Shown piece by piece: positions 1 to 12,608 of a stretch of 64,000 bases of DNA. Origin of the DNA: Rotaria sordida (Eukaryota > Rotifera > Eurotatoria > Philodinida > Philodinidae); the NCBI GenBank assembly GCA_905250125.1, contig CAJNOL010000107.1:121869-185868 (forward strand), in the 5' to 3' direction. The translations under genes and the position numbers were made by a program. The notes under the pieces were generated by a model that saw only the letters and a list, made by a program, of their open reading frames with translations, did not search any database and was not told the origin of the DNA. How positions within the stretch are numbered: the first letter of the stretch is position 1; each line of letters begins with the position of its first letter.

Positions 1-120
1 ACTGTAACATCATGAGAAATGTCAATTACAGTACAAAAACATAGAAAAAACACTGAATTCATGTACAACTCGGCGCAATTCGCCCATGAGCACTTTTCAA
101 TAAAATAAATGATGTTTCCA

Positions 121-143
121 GATAGAACTCGTCGAGTTCTATC
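121..143. repeat. Perfect 11-bp palindrome with 1-nt centre
   Basis: Arms gatagaactcg and cgagttctatc flank a single T, so the two 11-nt arms are exact reverse complements. It lies in gene-free DNA. It could be a dimeric protein-binding site or part of a transposon end; nothing nearby decides this. Confidence 0.7.
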
Positions 144-1430
144 GATGTCACATCTCTGTAGCTCTACTCCAACGTAGTAGTAATGAGAAAGCCGCTAATT
201 AATCCTTTACTCATGTACAGCATAGAGAGAAAATTAATCATTGGTTCGTTTGTTTCGGTCAACCAACACAAAAGGACGAAAGATAAAGCAATTATTTTAT
301 TAACAGGGCTGCAGTATCCGACTTGGATCGGGCCATGGGATGGTCAAGTCAAGTCAAGTTACGAAAAAGTTTTTGGATTTCAGAGTGGATCTGCAGTCTG
401 AACATATTGCAGATACAAAAGACATTTTGAATATTTTTTCTCTTTTAAAAGTTCTATAAGAAAGCGTGGAGGAGCTCAGTAGAACAAGAATTTACTTATC
501 GCACGATCTTCTCTTCTATTTCACCGATTTTTCTTGATTGACATCAAGCACCAATGCACAGCAAGAGCATTGCCTCTTAAATAGTGATATAAAAGTCACA
601 GGTTGTATACATAAGAAAAGAAAGAAGACAAAAAAAATTCTATCATATAATTGTGTCATCTTAACTGCAGAATATCAGCGAAATATCAAGGACGAAAGAG
701 GTTAGGAACATATCCTTTGTTTCAAACTATGAAACGAAAGGAATAAAAAAAGGACTAAGAAATTTAGTTTCTGAAGTGAAAGAGAGGATGAGTGTCAGTG
801 TTGGAAATCTCTTCACCACCACGGTCCATTCTTCAAAACAAAAACCTATTATGCTGGACAACATGGATGTTCTTCTTTGCATCAAGCTATTAGACGATAA
901 AAAACAAACAAAATAACAGTTTCTTTTAAATAAATATTCATTTGTACATTATATAATCATCAATAATCTTTCTTGGTATAATTATCATCGGTAAAAACTT
1001 CCTCCTTTTTCACTCAAAAATGTTGTTTATACAAATTATGTTTTTTTCTTTGTTCATTCACTTTTTTCTTTTTCACATACTTTTTTTATATTCGTCATGC
1101 AATGAAGAAATGTTTTCCAACATTACGAAGCAAGCGAAAAGTAATTGAAGAGTACTTTCAAAGTTCAATATGATTGACGTTAATATACAAGTTATGACAA
1201 TGAAATTGAAATGCGTCTCAAAAAAAATGTTTACAAACAAAACTAGACAAAAAGCATCAATGAGTAATGAATATATAAGATAAAACAACAACAACGTTAC
1301 TAAATGGAAATTTCTTCAATGATCAATGATGAATTGAACTTCTTATTCACATATAATGAACAACAAAGATCGAAATAAATTGATTAAATCTATCACAATG
1401 AGTTAGATAAATTATTCAAATATTAAAATA

Positions 1431-1474
1431 ATTATGAATTGTAAACATCAAAATAGATGTATACAATTCATAAT
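1431..1474. repeat. Long hairpin, 19-bp arms
   Basis: The arm attatgaattgtaaacatc and its near-exact reverse complement gatgtatacaattcataat flank a 6-nt loop (aaaata), with one mismatch. The structure is AT-rich and sits in gene-free DNA. It may be a small foldback remnant or the stem of a hairpin RNA; no promoter or product can be assigned. Confidence 0.65.
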
Positions 1475-4400
1475 TTTTTCTTTCATTAAGACTAAACACA
1501 GATTTCCAATTTATATGATAATATTGGAATTACTTATATCGTTCGAGCTAATGAAGAGATGTTACATGAACACGTATTAGAGAAGGATCTTAGACATTTA
1601 TCAAAAAATCATTTTCTATTGATTGTCACTTCTATATGGCTAATTTTAAGTCAAATGTGGTGGGCTTATTTCAACAAAAAGACAATATTAATGTAGAATT
1701 TATATCTTATGAAAAATTTTTAACAATTAAATCATAAAATAATACTAGAAATTCATCAATACATGAATATATCATAATTAACTTGAAAAATTTAGTTGAG
1801 TTTAGAATAGCTAATCGAAATAGAGAAAGCGTTACTGAACTTGAGTTTGCATAGTTCAATTACCAAAAAAAATAACTTCGAATTTGATATCCGGCTACTA
1901 GCTTCGATGAGGTCTATAATTTCAATACTGTTTTGAAAGTAAAGGGAATAAACTATTCATTAATAAAATATGTAAATAACGCTAATGAATAGTTATTGTG
2001 TTGAGATATTCGACTGAACATTTTGTTAGATCAATAGCTTTTATTTAATTTTGATTGAATAAGTTGGGTTAATTTGTTAAATTTCATGAATAAATTAAAT
2101 TTATCCGTTTGTTTACATCGAATTCATGTTTTCCTTTTCCCATCGATAGAAATAAAGTTGTTATTATGAAAATAGTGTTACTTATGCAGAACGTCAATCG
2201 ATAAAGCCATTTTTCGATCCACGAAACTTTTGGGTAATAGCTATATGACCAGTACAAACTCAACATGGACTCTCATCCTAGTACAGTTATTTATCATTCC
2301 ATGAATTCGAGGTTTCAGACCCTCCTATACTCCCCTACAGAGCTAGCTGAAATTTTTTTCAAAGTCCAGTTTGTAGACATTTCTTGTAAGAACAAGCTGG
2401 CCATGTTGATTAAGAATATCGATATGAGGATCTTTAGAAATGTAATGTTGAAACGTAGATCTATTACAGGACCTTCTAACAGGCCTATTGACTTATCTAA
2501 TTGATCCTCTATTCTTTACTGATGAGTCACTTATATGATTTTGTTGAATCGTGACTGTAAGAAAGCCTAAAAATGAGTTTTCATTTTAAACTGTTAACTT
2601 GTCGGATGAGATTGAATATTTATTTAAGTGTGTTAGTTGAGATTCGTTAAAATTTCATTTTCTAAATTCAGATCCAAAATTCTGTATTAAAATACAGATT
2701 TTTTGATTAATTGTAAAATACAATGAAATGAAAGTAATTAACAACTCTTATTACAAGTCAATTATGATTTACAATCATGAAGACATGTAGACAATATACA
2801 ATAGACAAATCATTTTTTTTTTCACACATTATCAAAAGATTGCAGATAGTTATGAATTAATCTACAGAAACGATTGCTCGTTATACGAAATAAGAGATCA
2901 TGCAGTTTTATAATTCCTTGTCTATTAAATATTTTATTAAAAATAAAGTTTTCTTGTTTTTTAAAATCTTATTCCTATTTGTGATCTTCTAGACAAAGAA
3001 ATAAAATTTTGTTTTCATGATATAAAAATAATAAAATATTTCACTTTCTTCTCTAACAATGAAGATTTTTCTAATCTTATTATTTGTTTTAAACAAGTGT
3101 AAAGATAAAATGATAGTTATTCATTGTTTTCTCAAATATTTATTATGTACGTCTGTATTTTTTATTCTTGAGTTTTATATCTAAATAAAATACAATAATA
3201 CTGAACAGAATATAAGCTTATGAGTATTCTACATAAACTACTAGAATACACAAAAACTATATAGGGGTATTCACGAAATATTTAGTATTACACGGCGAAT
3301 AACCAATTGTCGTACTCAGATGTATAGATTTTAGTACGAGTATTACTGACGAATACTCATATAATGAGTATTTTCAATACAAAAATCTCAGATCCATGGA
3401 ATGGAGGAAGGAGTGACAGGAAAATGGCATTATTCTGCCTCATCTTTTTATGGACTTTTAATACAATATCTATTGATTTTCAATTATCACAAAACTCGAC
3501 TTGTTTTCTAGTAACTGATTTGTGTTGTATATTATAAAACGATCATTGAACTCATTTTTCGTTCTACTTTGTATCATATGCAAATATTTGTTTTCGCTAA
3601 ATATGACATTTCAACCAATGCGATAGTTTTATAATCTCATAAACGATAAGTCTAGTTTGGGAATGTATTTCATACTGAGTTCGCATATTGGGCTTAGCCT
3701 GTGTGCCATTTAGTTTCATCATATTTTGCATATCATTTATTCAAATTTTTGATTGAGCAGGACAATAGATTGATCAGAAAAAAATGACATAAAATAATTA
3801 TAACAGTGTTTAAACTATGCTAATAGTCTTCGATATTATTCATAATCATACTTTGACAAAAAAATATTTAATGATAATTTTCATGCGAAAAAGTGATTAA
3901 ACGATGACCTTTGCACCGATTTACATGTTCAAGTAGATTGTCATTTCGAATGAATGTATCCGTTCATTTTTTTATTTCGTTCACTGCATACCATCAGGTA
4001 TGAACTTTATTGGAATTTTCGTTGTCGTCCTCCTCCTCCTCCTCCTTCCGATCATCATTACCATTATCGAATAATAACTGGTTGATTCAACTGCATATAT
4101 CAATTCCAAATTACTCATTTTTTTTCGTCAAGTGTTCATTTACCTTCCTTCAAAATATTGAGAATGGGAGAATAATCAATCTCTCTTTTCCTTTTCAATA
4201 GAAAAGTACATGATAGTATACAACTTAAGCGAAAAGAATAGAGAAATATGCTGGTATATACAATACACACACATATATATATATAAATATAATAATGATG
4301 ATGATTAGCACCTGAATGTATACAAGTTTCATGCTGTTCAAATATATATGAATTAGAGCGAAACGGTGGGAAAATAGCGATCTATTGTATAAATCAAGCG

Positions 4401-4873
4401 AAATGGTTATTATTCTTTCTTTGTAGTAAAGTGTCATAAACATTATCACTATGAACTCATTGAATAGAATATTTGTTCCGCTCTCATACAAATTCTTTAT
4501 TCGATAACGAAAACAAAAGTTTCTTTTTATTGAATTCAATAGGTAATCATTTCCTTTTTCTTTTTTTTTTTTCTTCGTTTGATGATTACATATCAACAGA
4601 TTGTTTCATTTTTATTATCATAAGAAAAGAAATCTAAAACAAGATACGAGTCACATAAGGTGACAATCATCACCTTCATCTACACGAACAATCAGATATA
4701 GTTTTCTGATGTAACTATGTCGGATTGCTTCAAAGTAACTTTTTTTCCACCATAATCAAATAATACATGAAAAAACAAAAGAAGACTATATGTGTCTTTC
4801 AATACAAATGTATTCGAAAGAAGAAAAATGTATATACATAAATAAAGACATAAAACTGTTTTCGAATAATTTT

Positions 4874-5152
4874 TTAGTTACTATTTCCAATATCTTGTAA
4901 TGGAATTGATGTTGATGAAGAAGAAGAATCAGTAGATAAATCAAATAATGATGATTGAGAAGTTGAATTTGATATATTCATTTGAAATCGATCAATTAAT
5001 TGATCTTCTAATTGTCGAATATAACGTATTGTTTCTAAAACAATTTCAATTGGTGTTGATGTTGGTTTTTGTTTTAATGTTGGTAGAATGGATTTTAATT
5101 TTTTTAATTCCATTTTTGTCATATTTAGTTTTTTTGATGAAGTTCGTGTCAT
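4874..5152 (-). CDS. Id/extramacrochaetae-like HLH protein
   Basis: A single-exon 92-aa protein with one helix-loop-helix domain at about residues 13-55. Helix 1 contains ELKKLKSILPTL, the loop is short (KQKPTSTP), and helix 2 contains IEIVLETIRYIRQLEDQL. This matches the Id/extramacrochaetae pattern of animal HLH proteins, including the LP.L end of helix 1 and the YIR.L core of helix 2. There is no arginine-rich basic segment before helix 1, so the protein should dimerise with bHLH factors but not bind DNA. Id proteins act this way as dominant-negative regulators in the nucleus during cell-fate decisions. The tail (about residues 58-92) is Ser-rich. The start is the first Met of the frame. 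A diverged bHLH protein that has lost its basic region is the alternative. Confidence 0.75.
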   Translation of the reverse strand: MTRTSSKKLNMTKMELKKLKSILPTLKQKPTSTPIEIVLETIRYIRQLEDQLIDRFQMNISNSTSQSSLFDLSTDSSSSSTSIPLQDIGNSN

Positions 5153-7310
5153 TTATTTTAAGATAGTAGTAAATGAAGAAGATAAATCAAGACAAGAATA
5201 TGCGTATGAATGTTGAGTGATGAAGACTTTATATGTTTGAATAGAAATGAATGAATGAACAAACGAACGAACGAACGAACGATAAAAAAAAAAAGTAAGA
5301 CACGTTGATATTCATTGGTTACTTTAATTCTTTTTTTTTTCTTCACGTATCGTACACTCGTCATCTACCTGATGAGCGACATAGGCATACATGGCAAATA
5401 AATATACTACGATAATAATCGTTTTCATCACGTTTAAAACACGTTGTTAAATTTACAATGGAAAACATTTTTTTTTTATTTATCGCGTGATGTTCATCTT
5501 TACTGATCGAATAAATAAATAAATAAATAAATGGATGTATACATATTAATGTTCATGTCCTAGATGAAGTTCAACTTTGACATGAACGTTGACTATACAC
5601 ATATTTGAATAGTACTATATATATATCTATGGAACTCTTTGTAGTTAGATGTCATTATACGTTCTGAATTAATTTTCAAAAGATTTTGTTTTTCTTTTCT
5701 TTATTATCCTCGTAAAGTGAACTTGAGTTTGTATGAAGATCGAGTCGGTACGATTTAAGGAATTAATTTTTTTTACCTCTATTATACAGACACATCTGCT
5801 TATATCGAACAATAATAAGGTGGAGTAAAATTTTAATTTAACACTGTATGATATGTTCTCATTTTTCATGAGTTCTTTGATGTTGTTTGTTCAACTAATT
5901 ATGAAGTAGAACAAGAAGACATAAAGGTATATGTGATTAGTAGAACATGGGAAAAAAGATTTACTATTATGATGAGTACAATAGAGAGAGAGAGAGAGAA
6001 AGAAGAAAAAAAAGACCGATCGGTAGAGGTCAAGAACGTAGAGAAATCAATTATTTTGTGTGCTCTTGTTTGATAAGCACAGGAAACGCTTTTAAGTGAA
6101 AGGATGCCCGCCGTCATCAGGTTCAGTTCACTTGACTGGAAATGAACATGAAGCCTAAGTTCGTTTCCGATCGAAGATAACTATTAAAAAGAATTAGAGG
6201 AAGTTGAACTTGATCGGTATCATAAAAACAGAAAAACCACTTACTATTGTTGTCATCTTATTTGATCACATATTTTCTTCCTTTCATGATGGGCATGTTT
6301 TTTTGTCAAAAATTCAAAGTGAATAATTAGTAATATTCAATTGAGTAAATGACAATTCTAAATAACAATTACTAACACGCATTTAATTCTATCAATTTAA
6401 AGATTAGCAAGATTTTAAATCTCTTATCTATTTAATCCCCATGAACACAGTTGAAAATCATTGATTACGTCGGAAAAAGCACTGAAAACAACGGACAATG
6501 AACCAGTGAAGCATGTACGTATAGAAGAACTTGTTGATTGTGTGTTATCAAGTGTAACGAAAAGTTGCCCATAAGTGTCGATATAAAATGATATCACATG
6601 CATAATAGCTGGAGAATTAGTACTAATAAATCCATTAACAAATAAACCTATATTATTCAGAAGAATATATATGGGTCATTTCAGGCAAAGCAGGACATAC
6701 CTACCATTCATTTGACTTTGATTCTTTACAAAAGTTATTTTTCTGAATAAGTTCTGTTAAGATAGACATATGTAAATATATTGGCTCTTCCAGCTGACAA
6801 TTAGTTAAAATTAAATCATTAATTAATTAAAGAGTAATTAGCAAATAACTCTCTAACCATATGAAGAAAAAATGTGAAAACTTCATGATAGGCTCTGTGG
6901 CACGAGTTGCATCTATGATGACGTTTTCAGCAAGATCGAATTCTAAACAGCTTGATCTTGAAAGCCAGTTTTCTACAGATTTCGTCAAGTTCGAGAACAA
7001 AAATTTTTGTCTTACCATCATCTAAAGATTCTGAGGAAGGATTTGTACCGTTTGGAATTGGTTTTGAACTTCTCATTTGGTTGTAAGAGCATTTTTCCGT
7101 TTTGTATATCGGCACTCTGTCACGCCGCTAATGAAAGTGTCACGTCTTCAACGAAATGCAAATCGTTTTTTTTTTTGAAAAATCCAGGAATGCTTAGAAA
7201 AAAAACTTTGCATAGAAACTTTATAGCCGTAAGAGTTGTCTACAGAATGTACTATTTAGTTTTCAAAAGTGCTACCTCAAGTAGAAGTTTTTTTCAACTA
7301 AAATATGTGA

Positions 7311-7928
7311 TAATAATTAAGTATGAAATCAAATGTACATCTTGAGATTTAATGTAATATCATATAGCAACAGAAAAAAAGAAATATAGAAGTTTTTTAT
7401 TTTAAGCAAAAGAGAAAGGGAATTTTTCAACTGTATAATGATTGTACAAACCAACAAAAACGAAAAATCAATAAAGATATTTAAAAAAAGAAAAGAAATA
7501 TCATGGCATATATCATATAACATCATAATCTAAATAAACAATATGAATTAAATGTAATAAAAATAAGACCTATAAATATAACACTATGCATCTATGTCAC
7601 TATGTAATAATAACATAATGATATTACATTAAATCTCACGATGTATATTTGATTTCATACATTATTATTATTGTATAAGTAGAACAGATAACTTGAGTGA
7701 TATTTATTTTCTCAGTAAATTTTAGTATTAGAAATAAATTATTTGCTATTATGATATTTAATTCATATTGTTTATTTAGCTTATGATGTTATATGATATA
7801 TTTCATGATATTTCTTTTTTCTTTTGGTATCTTTATTGATTTTTCGTTTTTTTTTTGGTTTGTACAATCATTATACGGTTGAAAATTTCCTTTCGTTTGC
7901 TCTTAAAATAAAAAAAAAAACTTCTACA
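7311..7928. repeat. Two interleaved inverted repeats (A-B-A'-B')
   Basis: Arm A (about 7311-7361) pairs with A' (about 7620-7673), and arm B (about 7386-7553) pairs with B' (about 7757-7927). Both pairs are inverted. The B arms are roughly 170 nt and about 90% alike by eye; for example the run tgtacaatcattata in B' is the exact complement of part of B. The A arms share tatgaaatcaaat and gagatttaatgtaatatc. Because A' lies between B and B', the two stems exclude each other in a simple fold. The likely origin is nested or successive MITE-type insertions. Confidence 0.75.
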
Positions 7929-9790
7929 TTTATTTTTTCTTGTTAGATGATAAAATACATGAGATGAAAGTTGATGTCGTTTTTTGTGTCACGTTACTAA
8001 AGCTAGTTTTATACTGATAACTCTTCTGAACAAAGGTCTCTAGCGTTCAAGTATAAAATCTTGCATAATATTTTTCATTATATAAAAATTTAGGATAATA
8101 AACAATGCTCTATCCATCGGCAAAATACAACATTACTTAGTAAAGGTCTTAGTAGTCTTTCGAGTTGATCTACATCGATTTGCCTTAGTGATTATCTAAT
8201 GACAAAAAAATACATCTTTTAGAAAACAAGTATTCATTATAAACTATTATTGGATAATCACTATTGGTTATGATAGATGTATAATCGAACTAGGTACTGG
8301 ATCAGGTCTATTTGACTTAGCTTTATGTAATCCTTTGCATCTCAATGAAGTTAGCACGAAAAGTTCACCGTCGATGTCTTTACTTGTATCTAAGACAGTT
8401 GTGAATACAGCTAATGATAGATTATGAATCAGAATGAGAATCAAGCGACTAATGAATAGACTTCATTAGAAACATGTTGATATCTCGTATCAGAGTTTCC
8501 CTAGTAATAAATTTCTCAATGGCTACTTTTCACTTTCATTTTGACTTTGATCAGTTGTTTGATGAACACATTATCTTTCTGATTTACAATAACAAAAAAA
8601 GCCTCTGATTTCAATAAAGTGTGAATATCTTTTGGGGAAGAGTATTTTATGATAAATTGATTTTTTTTCGATAATCGATATTTGTAGCTGTGCACCACAT
8701 TTTGCAGTCGAGTAAAACTCGAATTTCATCTAGTTTATTGAATCAAGTTCAAAGTTTATTCAAATGATGTGATTCAAAGACGACATATTTGAATATAATT
8801 GGTAAAATAATTGTCGTGTAAGCCAACAAAGTTAGTGCTACACCACCAATGATAGTTGTCTGCCGTGATAATAATCTAATCAGTCACTATTATTTATTTA
8901 CATAAATAGTATAACATGAATATCTCATCATTGTTTAGAAATATGTGTCATTCAAGTAGTAAAAGAAGAGTTTAGTCTTCTATGATAGCAGATAGTATTA
9001 GCTGAGGTTCTTATAGATAGCTAAGAACAAGTAATTTGTTAATAACTGAGAACTTAATAGAAGATATGAATATTGGAATAGTAGATAAATAAATTATATG
9101 CGATGAAAAAATGTTCTCAGTTAAAACCTTATCTCGTCTGTAAGTTTATTAAAAATGAAATGTAATCACAAGATATGCATTCGTCATTATCTTATATGTC
9201 TTCAGTTCGAATATCATTAAAATACGTTTAAATAGAATGTTGACAGACGATGTCCAATTAATAGTATTTAAATTAATTTAGAAAATGAGAAAATATCTCT
9301 GAATTTTGTTTTATTTCTACGAAGAAATAAATTCGTTTCTACATTAGCGTTAGTAAAGGCAAAGAGGCATCATCAATATTATGACCAATGAAAATAATTC
9401 AATAGTGATTCTGAATGCTAAATAAAAACTATATATAAGAAGCCTTTGTTTGATTATTCTTATTATTTGCATATATATATATATACAATGTAAAGAAAGA
9501 TTAACGAAGTTTTTTCAGTATATTTTTGTTTTGCATACTAATCAGAAAAAGAGAACAAAAATAGCAATTGATGATTATATTAATTCGTGACCAACAAATG
9601 ACTAGAAAATACATGAACACTGTTAATTATTGATTGTTGAGCTTTTTTTTTCTCGCAATGAATTTAGCAAGATTGAAAAGACATTTTGTTGTCAGAATAA
9701 AAATCAATTGATATTAGATGGCTGAAGATGAATTTTTCAACGGAAATTACGTCACATCATTTTGATAAGTTGATTTTCCAATTGTGAACG

Positions 9791-9798
9791 AAAAAAAA
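9791..9798 (-). terminator. RNA polymerase III terminator of tRNA-Pro
   Basis: On the minus strand a run of eight T residues follows the tRNA 3' end by about a dozen bases, the standard pol III stop signal. Confidence 0.8.
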
Positions 9799-9810
9799 GA
9801 GAGAGAATAT

Positions 9811-9882
9811 GGGCCTGACCGGTGATCGAAACCGGAACCTCGCGCACCCGAAGCGCAAATCATACCATTAGACCATCAGGCC
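9811..9882 (-). tRNA. tRNA-Pro (anticodon CGG)
   Basis: Read on the minus strand, this 72-nt sequence folds as a full cloverleaf. The acceptor stem is GGCCTGA paired with TCAGGCC, followed by a C discriminator base. The anticodon loop TTCGGGT carries CGG, flanked by a GCGC/GCGC stem. The T-arm is CCGGT, loop TTCGATC, ACCGG. The D-arm region gatggtctaatggtatgat matches the usual animal tRNA-Pro A box. No intron is present and the 3' CCA is not encoded, as expected for a nuclear eukaryotic tRNA. An oligo-T terminator follows. The tRNA would decode CCG codons in proline incorporation. Confidence 0.96.
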
Positions 9883-12608
9883 ATGCATTGTTTATCACTT
9901 TTTCAAACAAATTCATTTGCTTTAATTATTTATTTACATGAGGTCAAGGAAACCACATTGTTTGTTGAGTACTTTTGAAACTTAAAACATTGCTTGTTTT
10001 TAATAAAATACACTCTATAATAAGAACTCTTATCTCTTTGTAACATAAGTGTTCTCATTATTGAAAAATGAAGGAAAGACGATATGTTTACAGTTTGTCT
10101 TTTAACCATTCCGTGTTTTCAATCATATTCATTAATTGTTCCAGGCACGGTAATGTTTCATGTCTACTACTATTATTATTATTATTTGTAAACATTCATA
10201 AATAAAAATACTCTTTATTCATTCATCCAAATAAATATCATTTACGATAAACAAAAAGATTAGTCTAGCTTAAGTTTGATTGTGCTTTTGATATGTTCTT
10301 GCTTTATTTTACTCATATAATAACAATATACAACGTTTCTTTCTAACAAAAACTCGACAGTTTCAATGTTCTGTAAGAAATATTGCATCATATATGATGT
10401 AATTGAAAAAAAAAAGCACATAGAAGATCTATGATTGTTAGTCGTCATATGGTGAAAAATTGATTCAAAATGATAAATTATATAACAGGATGTATTCAAT
10501 AGAGAAAAAGAAACCAATATTAGAGTAACAATTCATCATAGACTAGAAATTTTCTGTAATGATTTATTTCTATTTGCAAAACTTGTCCATATGGTATATA
10601 TTCTTTTGTTTATAAGAACAGCTAAGATCAAAACATTCCAAGATGAAAAGATGTCGTTCTTCAATAAACATATCCTTCTTTCTTTGGCTGAATTTTTGAT
10701 GAGCTGATTGTTTCTATAATAAACAACAAAAATAGTAAGTTTCTATTTGTAAATAAGTAACAAATTTGATTATAGACATATATTGCGCACATCATTGTAG
10801 CAATCAAATGATTGAAGAAAAATGACATAAATTAGAAATGAAGTATTCTCCTTTCTTTTTTGTTTTTGTTGAAAAGATTAAGTTTGTTTCTCTAGAAAAA
10901 TAATCAGTTCCATATGAAAGTGAAAATATTCTAACGTTTATTTGAATTCATTGATACTTTTTCTTGATCTGTAAAAAAAAGACATCTATTCAAAATCTGG
11001 CATCATACTATTATCACAGCTGGAAATCTTTATCAGATATTCTGCATGTCTGATATAATGTAGGAAAATATTATAACTCATGATTAATGTTGTAAATAAT
11101 ATATTATTAAGATATATATATAGAATGCCATGTTAAATTTCTGGTGTGAATAAAAAAACTTCTCTATAATCTTTATTATTCAAAATATAGCATAGAATAT
11201 ATATATTTAATAAGAGAAAAGTCCAAAAGACTTATGCTTTTATTACTAAGAGGTAAATATAAAATTATATCGAATACTTGTTGTTTGAAGAATGAATTAA
11301 TAAGAAAAATTATTAAGAATTGTTAAATGACTAAGATATATTTATAAAGATAGAAGAATGTCTTTTTTTAGTATTGTATCATGTTATAAGAACAATTTGT
11401 CGATCATCATCATTCATCTTTGTTTAGTATGACAAGTCAGTGTAATTGTACTTCACTTTCTTTCTTTTTTCTTCTATCAGTCTCGTTTTTTTTTCTTTCG
11501 TTCTTCTTATCGTTCGATAGAATCCTTACGAAGAAAGATAGATATAATTGTTCTGTCTAGGACATCTTCCGTGTGCATCTACGTCCGTCTTCAATCGCTT
11601 ACGCTTCCCAAAGAAGAACGACCCAACATAGTTAGTAAAAGGAGACATATAAGAGAAAAAAAAAAAGAACACGATTGTTCGGAAGCAACAGATAGCACGT
11701 TTTTCTTATTGGATTCTATTCATGCCATTATCTATAAAGCATAAAAGAGAACATTAAAAAAAAACGAGAGAATTATCTCTCGATCAAGATCTTGTGATTA
11801 TTATCATTATTAAAAATTTTACTACGTGCTATCACATATATATATATATATATTCTATGTTATTCCTATTCATTATTTTCTATACTTTGCAAACGAATAA
11901 ATTTATTTATTTTTCATGACATAATCAAAATTTTTGTTATTATAGTTATCGTGCACGAGTAACATATGCTTTAGGAAAAAGAGAAATGATTTTATATATG
12001 TAAATAAAACAAAATATCTAAGTTAGCAAAAATACCTATACGTATGAAAATAGAATAGTATGCATGAATAAAGTGGTAAGCTGTGTTTTCTTTTACGAAT
12101 CTTTCTTCATATAAATAATAAAAATTAAGTAAAGTTAATCTTATTAATTATCTTTTTCTTGCTTCTAATAATTTCTTTTTATAATAATCAAAATAAAATA
12201 AATGAGATATTAACAGATTTCTTATTCGGTCAAGTTGTTTAACAGCTGTTACAAAATAAATATTGCGTTGTGTTGACAGCTGCGATAGATTTTTTTTCCT
12301 TTATTGTCTGTTATTTCTAAGACCATGTACGTCAATAAACTAAAGTCATCAAGAGAAATAACTACATATTGATTGACTTTCTAATATCTTTGATAATATC
12401 AATGCAGAATATTCGGAAATATCAAGTATTACTTAATCCTATATCTAATTGAGTTCTTCTTTTTCTTTGTTTCTTTTGAGATATATAGTTTTTTTTTTTT
12501 ATTCTATTTTCTAGAAATTCGATGACAGTAATGAAGCGTCGAAAGAAGTTCTTTCTAAAAAATAACATTCATTCAATATTATTGTCGTTTATAATACGAC
12601 ATTATTAA
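9883..12608. other. Intergenic region upstream of fucosyltransferase gene
   Basis: No coding region is supported. The sequence is AT-rich with short TA tracts (for example near 11837-11852) and scattered open frames without family similarity. The part nearest 12600 should carry the promoter and 5' UTR of the fucosyltransferase gene, but no convincing core promoter element can be named. Confidence 0.45.

Larger units (their letters stand above)
1..4873. other. Intergenic region, no supported gene
   Basis: I find no gene here that I can support. Open frames are short, rich in hydrophobic and Asn/Ile/Lys codons expected from AT-rich DNA, and match no family I know. The stretch holds a perfect palindrome at 121-143, a long hairpin at 1431-1474, a TCC trinucleotide tract near 4026-4047 and an AC/AT dinucleotide tract near 4263-4285. 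Regulatory sequence for the HLH gene to the right would lie on its other side, since that gene points left. Confidence 0.5.
5153..9810. other. Intergenic region between HLH gene and tRNA
   Basis: No protein-coding gene is supported. The 5' side of the HLH gene contains a gaac/aacg tetranucleotide tract near 5250-5281 and an aaat tract near 5508-5532. A GA-dinucleotide tract lies at about 5983-5999. The interleaved inverted repeats at 7311-7928 are annotated separately. Frames over 6827-7345 overlap on both strands, show no family match and no sensible splice sites. The remainder looks like ordinary AT-rich spacer. Confidence 0.45.

Noticed and set aside
183..401. 72-codon plus-strand frame near the left edge
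   Set aside because: No recognisable domain and nothing around it supports a gene.
2265..2504. 79-codon plus-strand frame
   Set aside because: No family match, no splice context and no poly(A) signal; expected by chance in a gene-free region.
4225..4596. 123-codon minus-strand frame, hydrophobic
   Set aside because: Encoded by AT-rich and dinucleotide repeat sequence (Ile/Tyr/Val runs); no family match.
4948..5166. Plus-strand frame opposite the HLH gene
   Set aside because: Antisense shadow of the HLH coding sequence.
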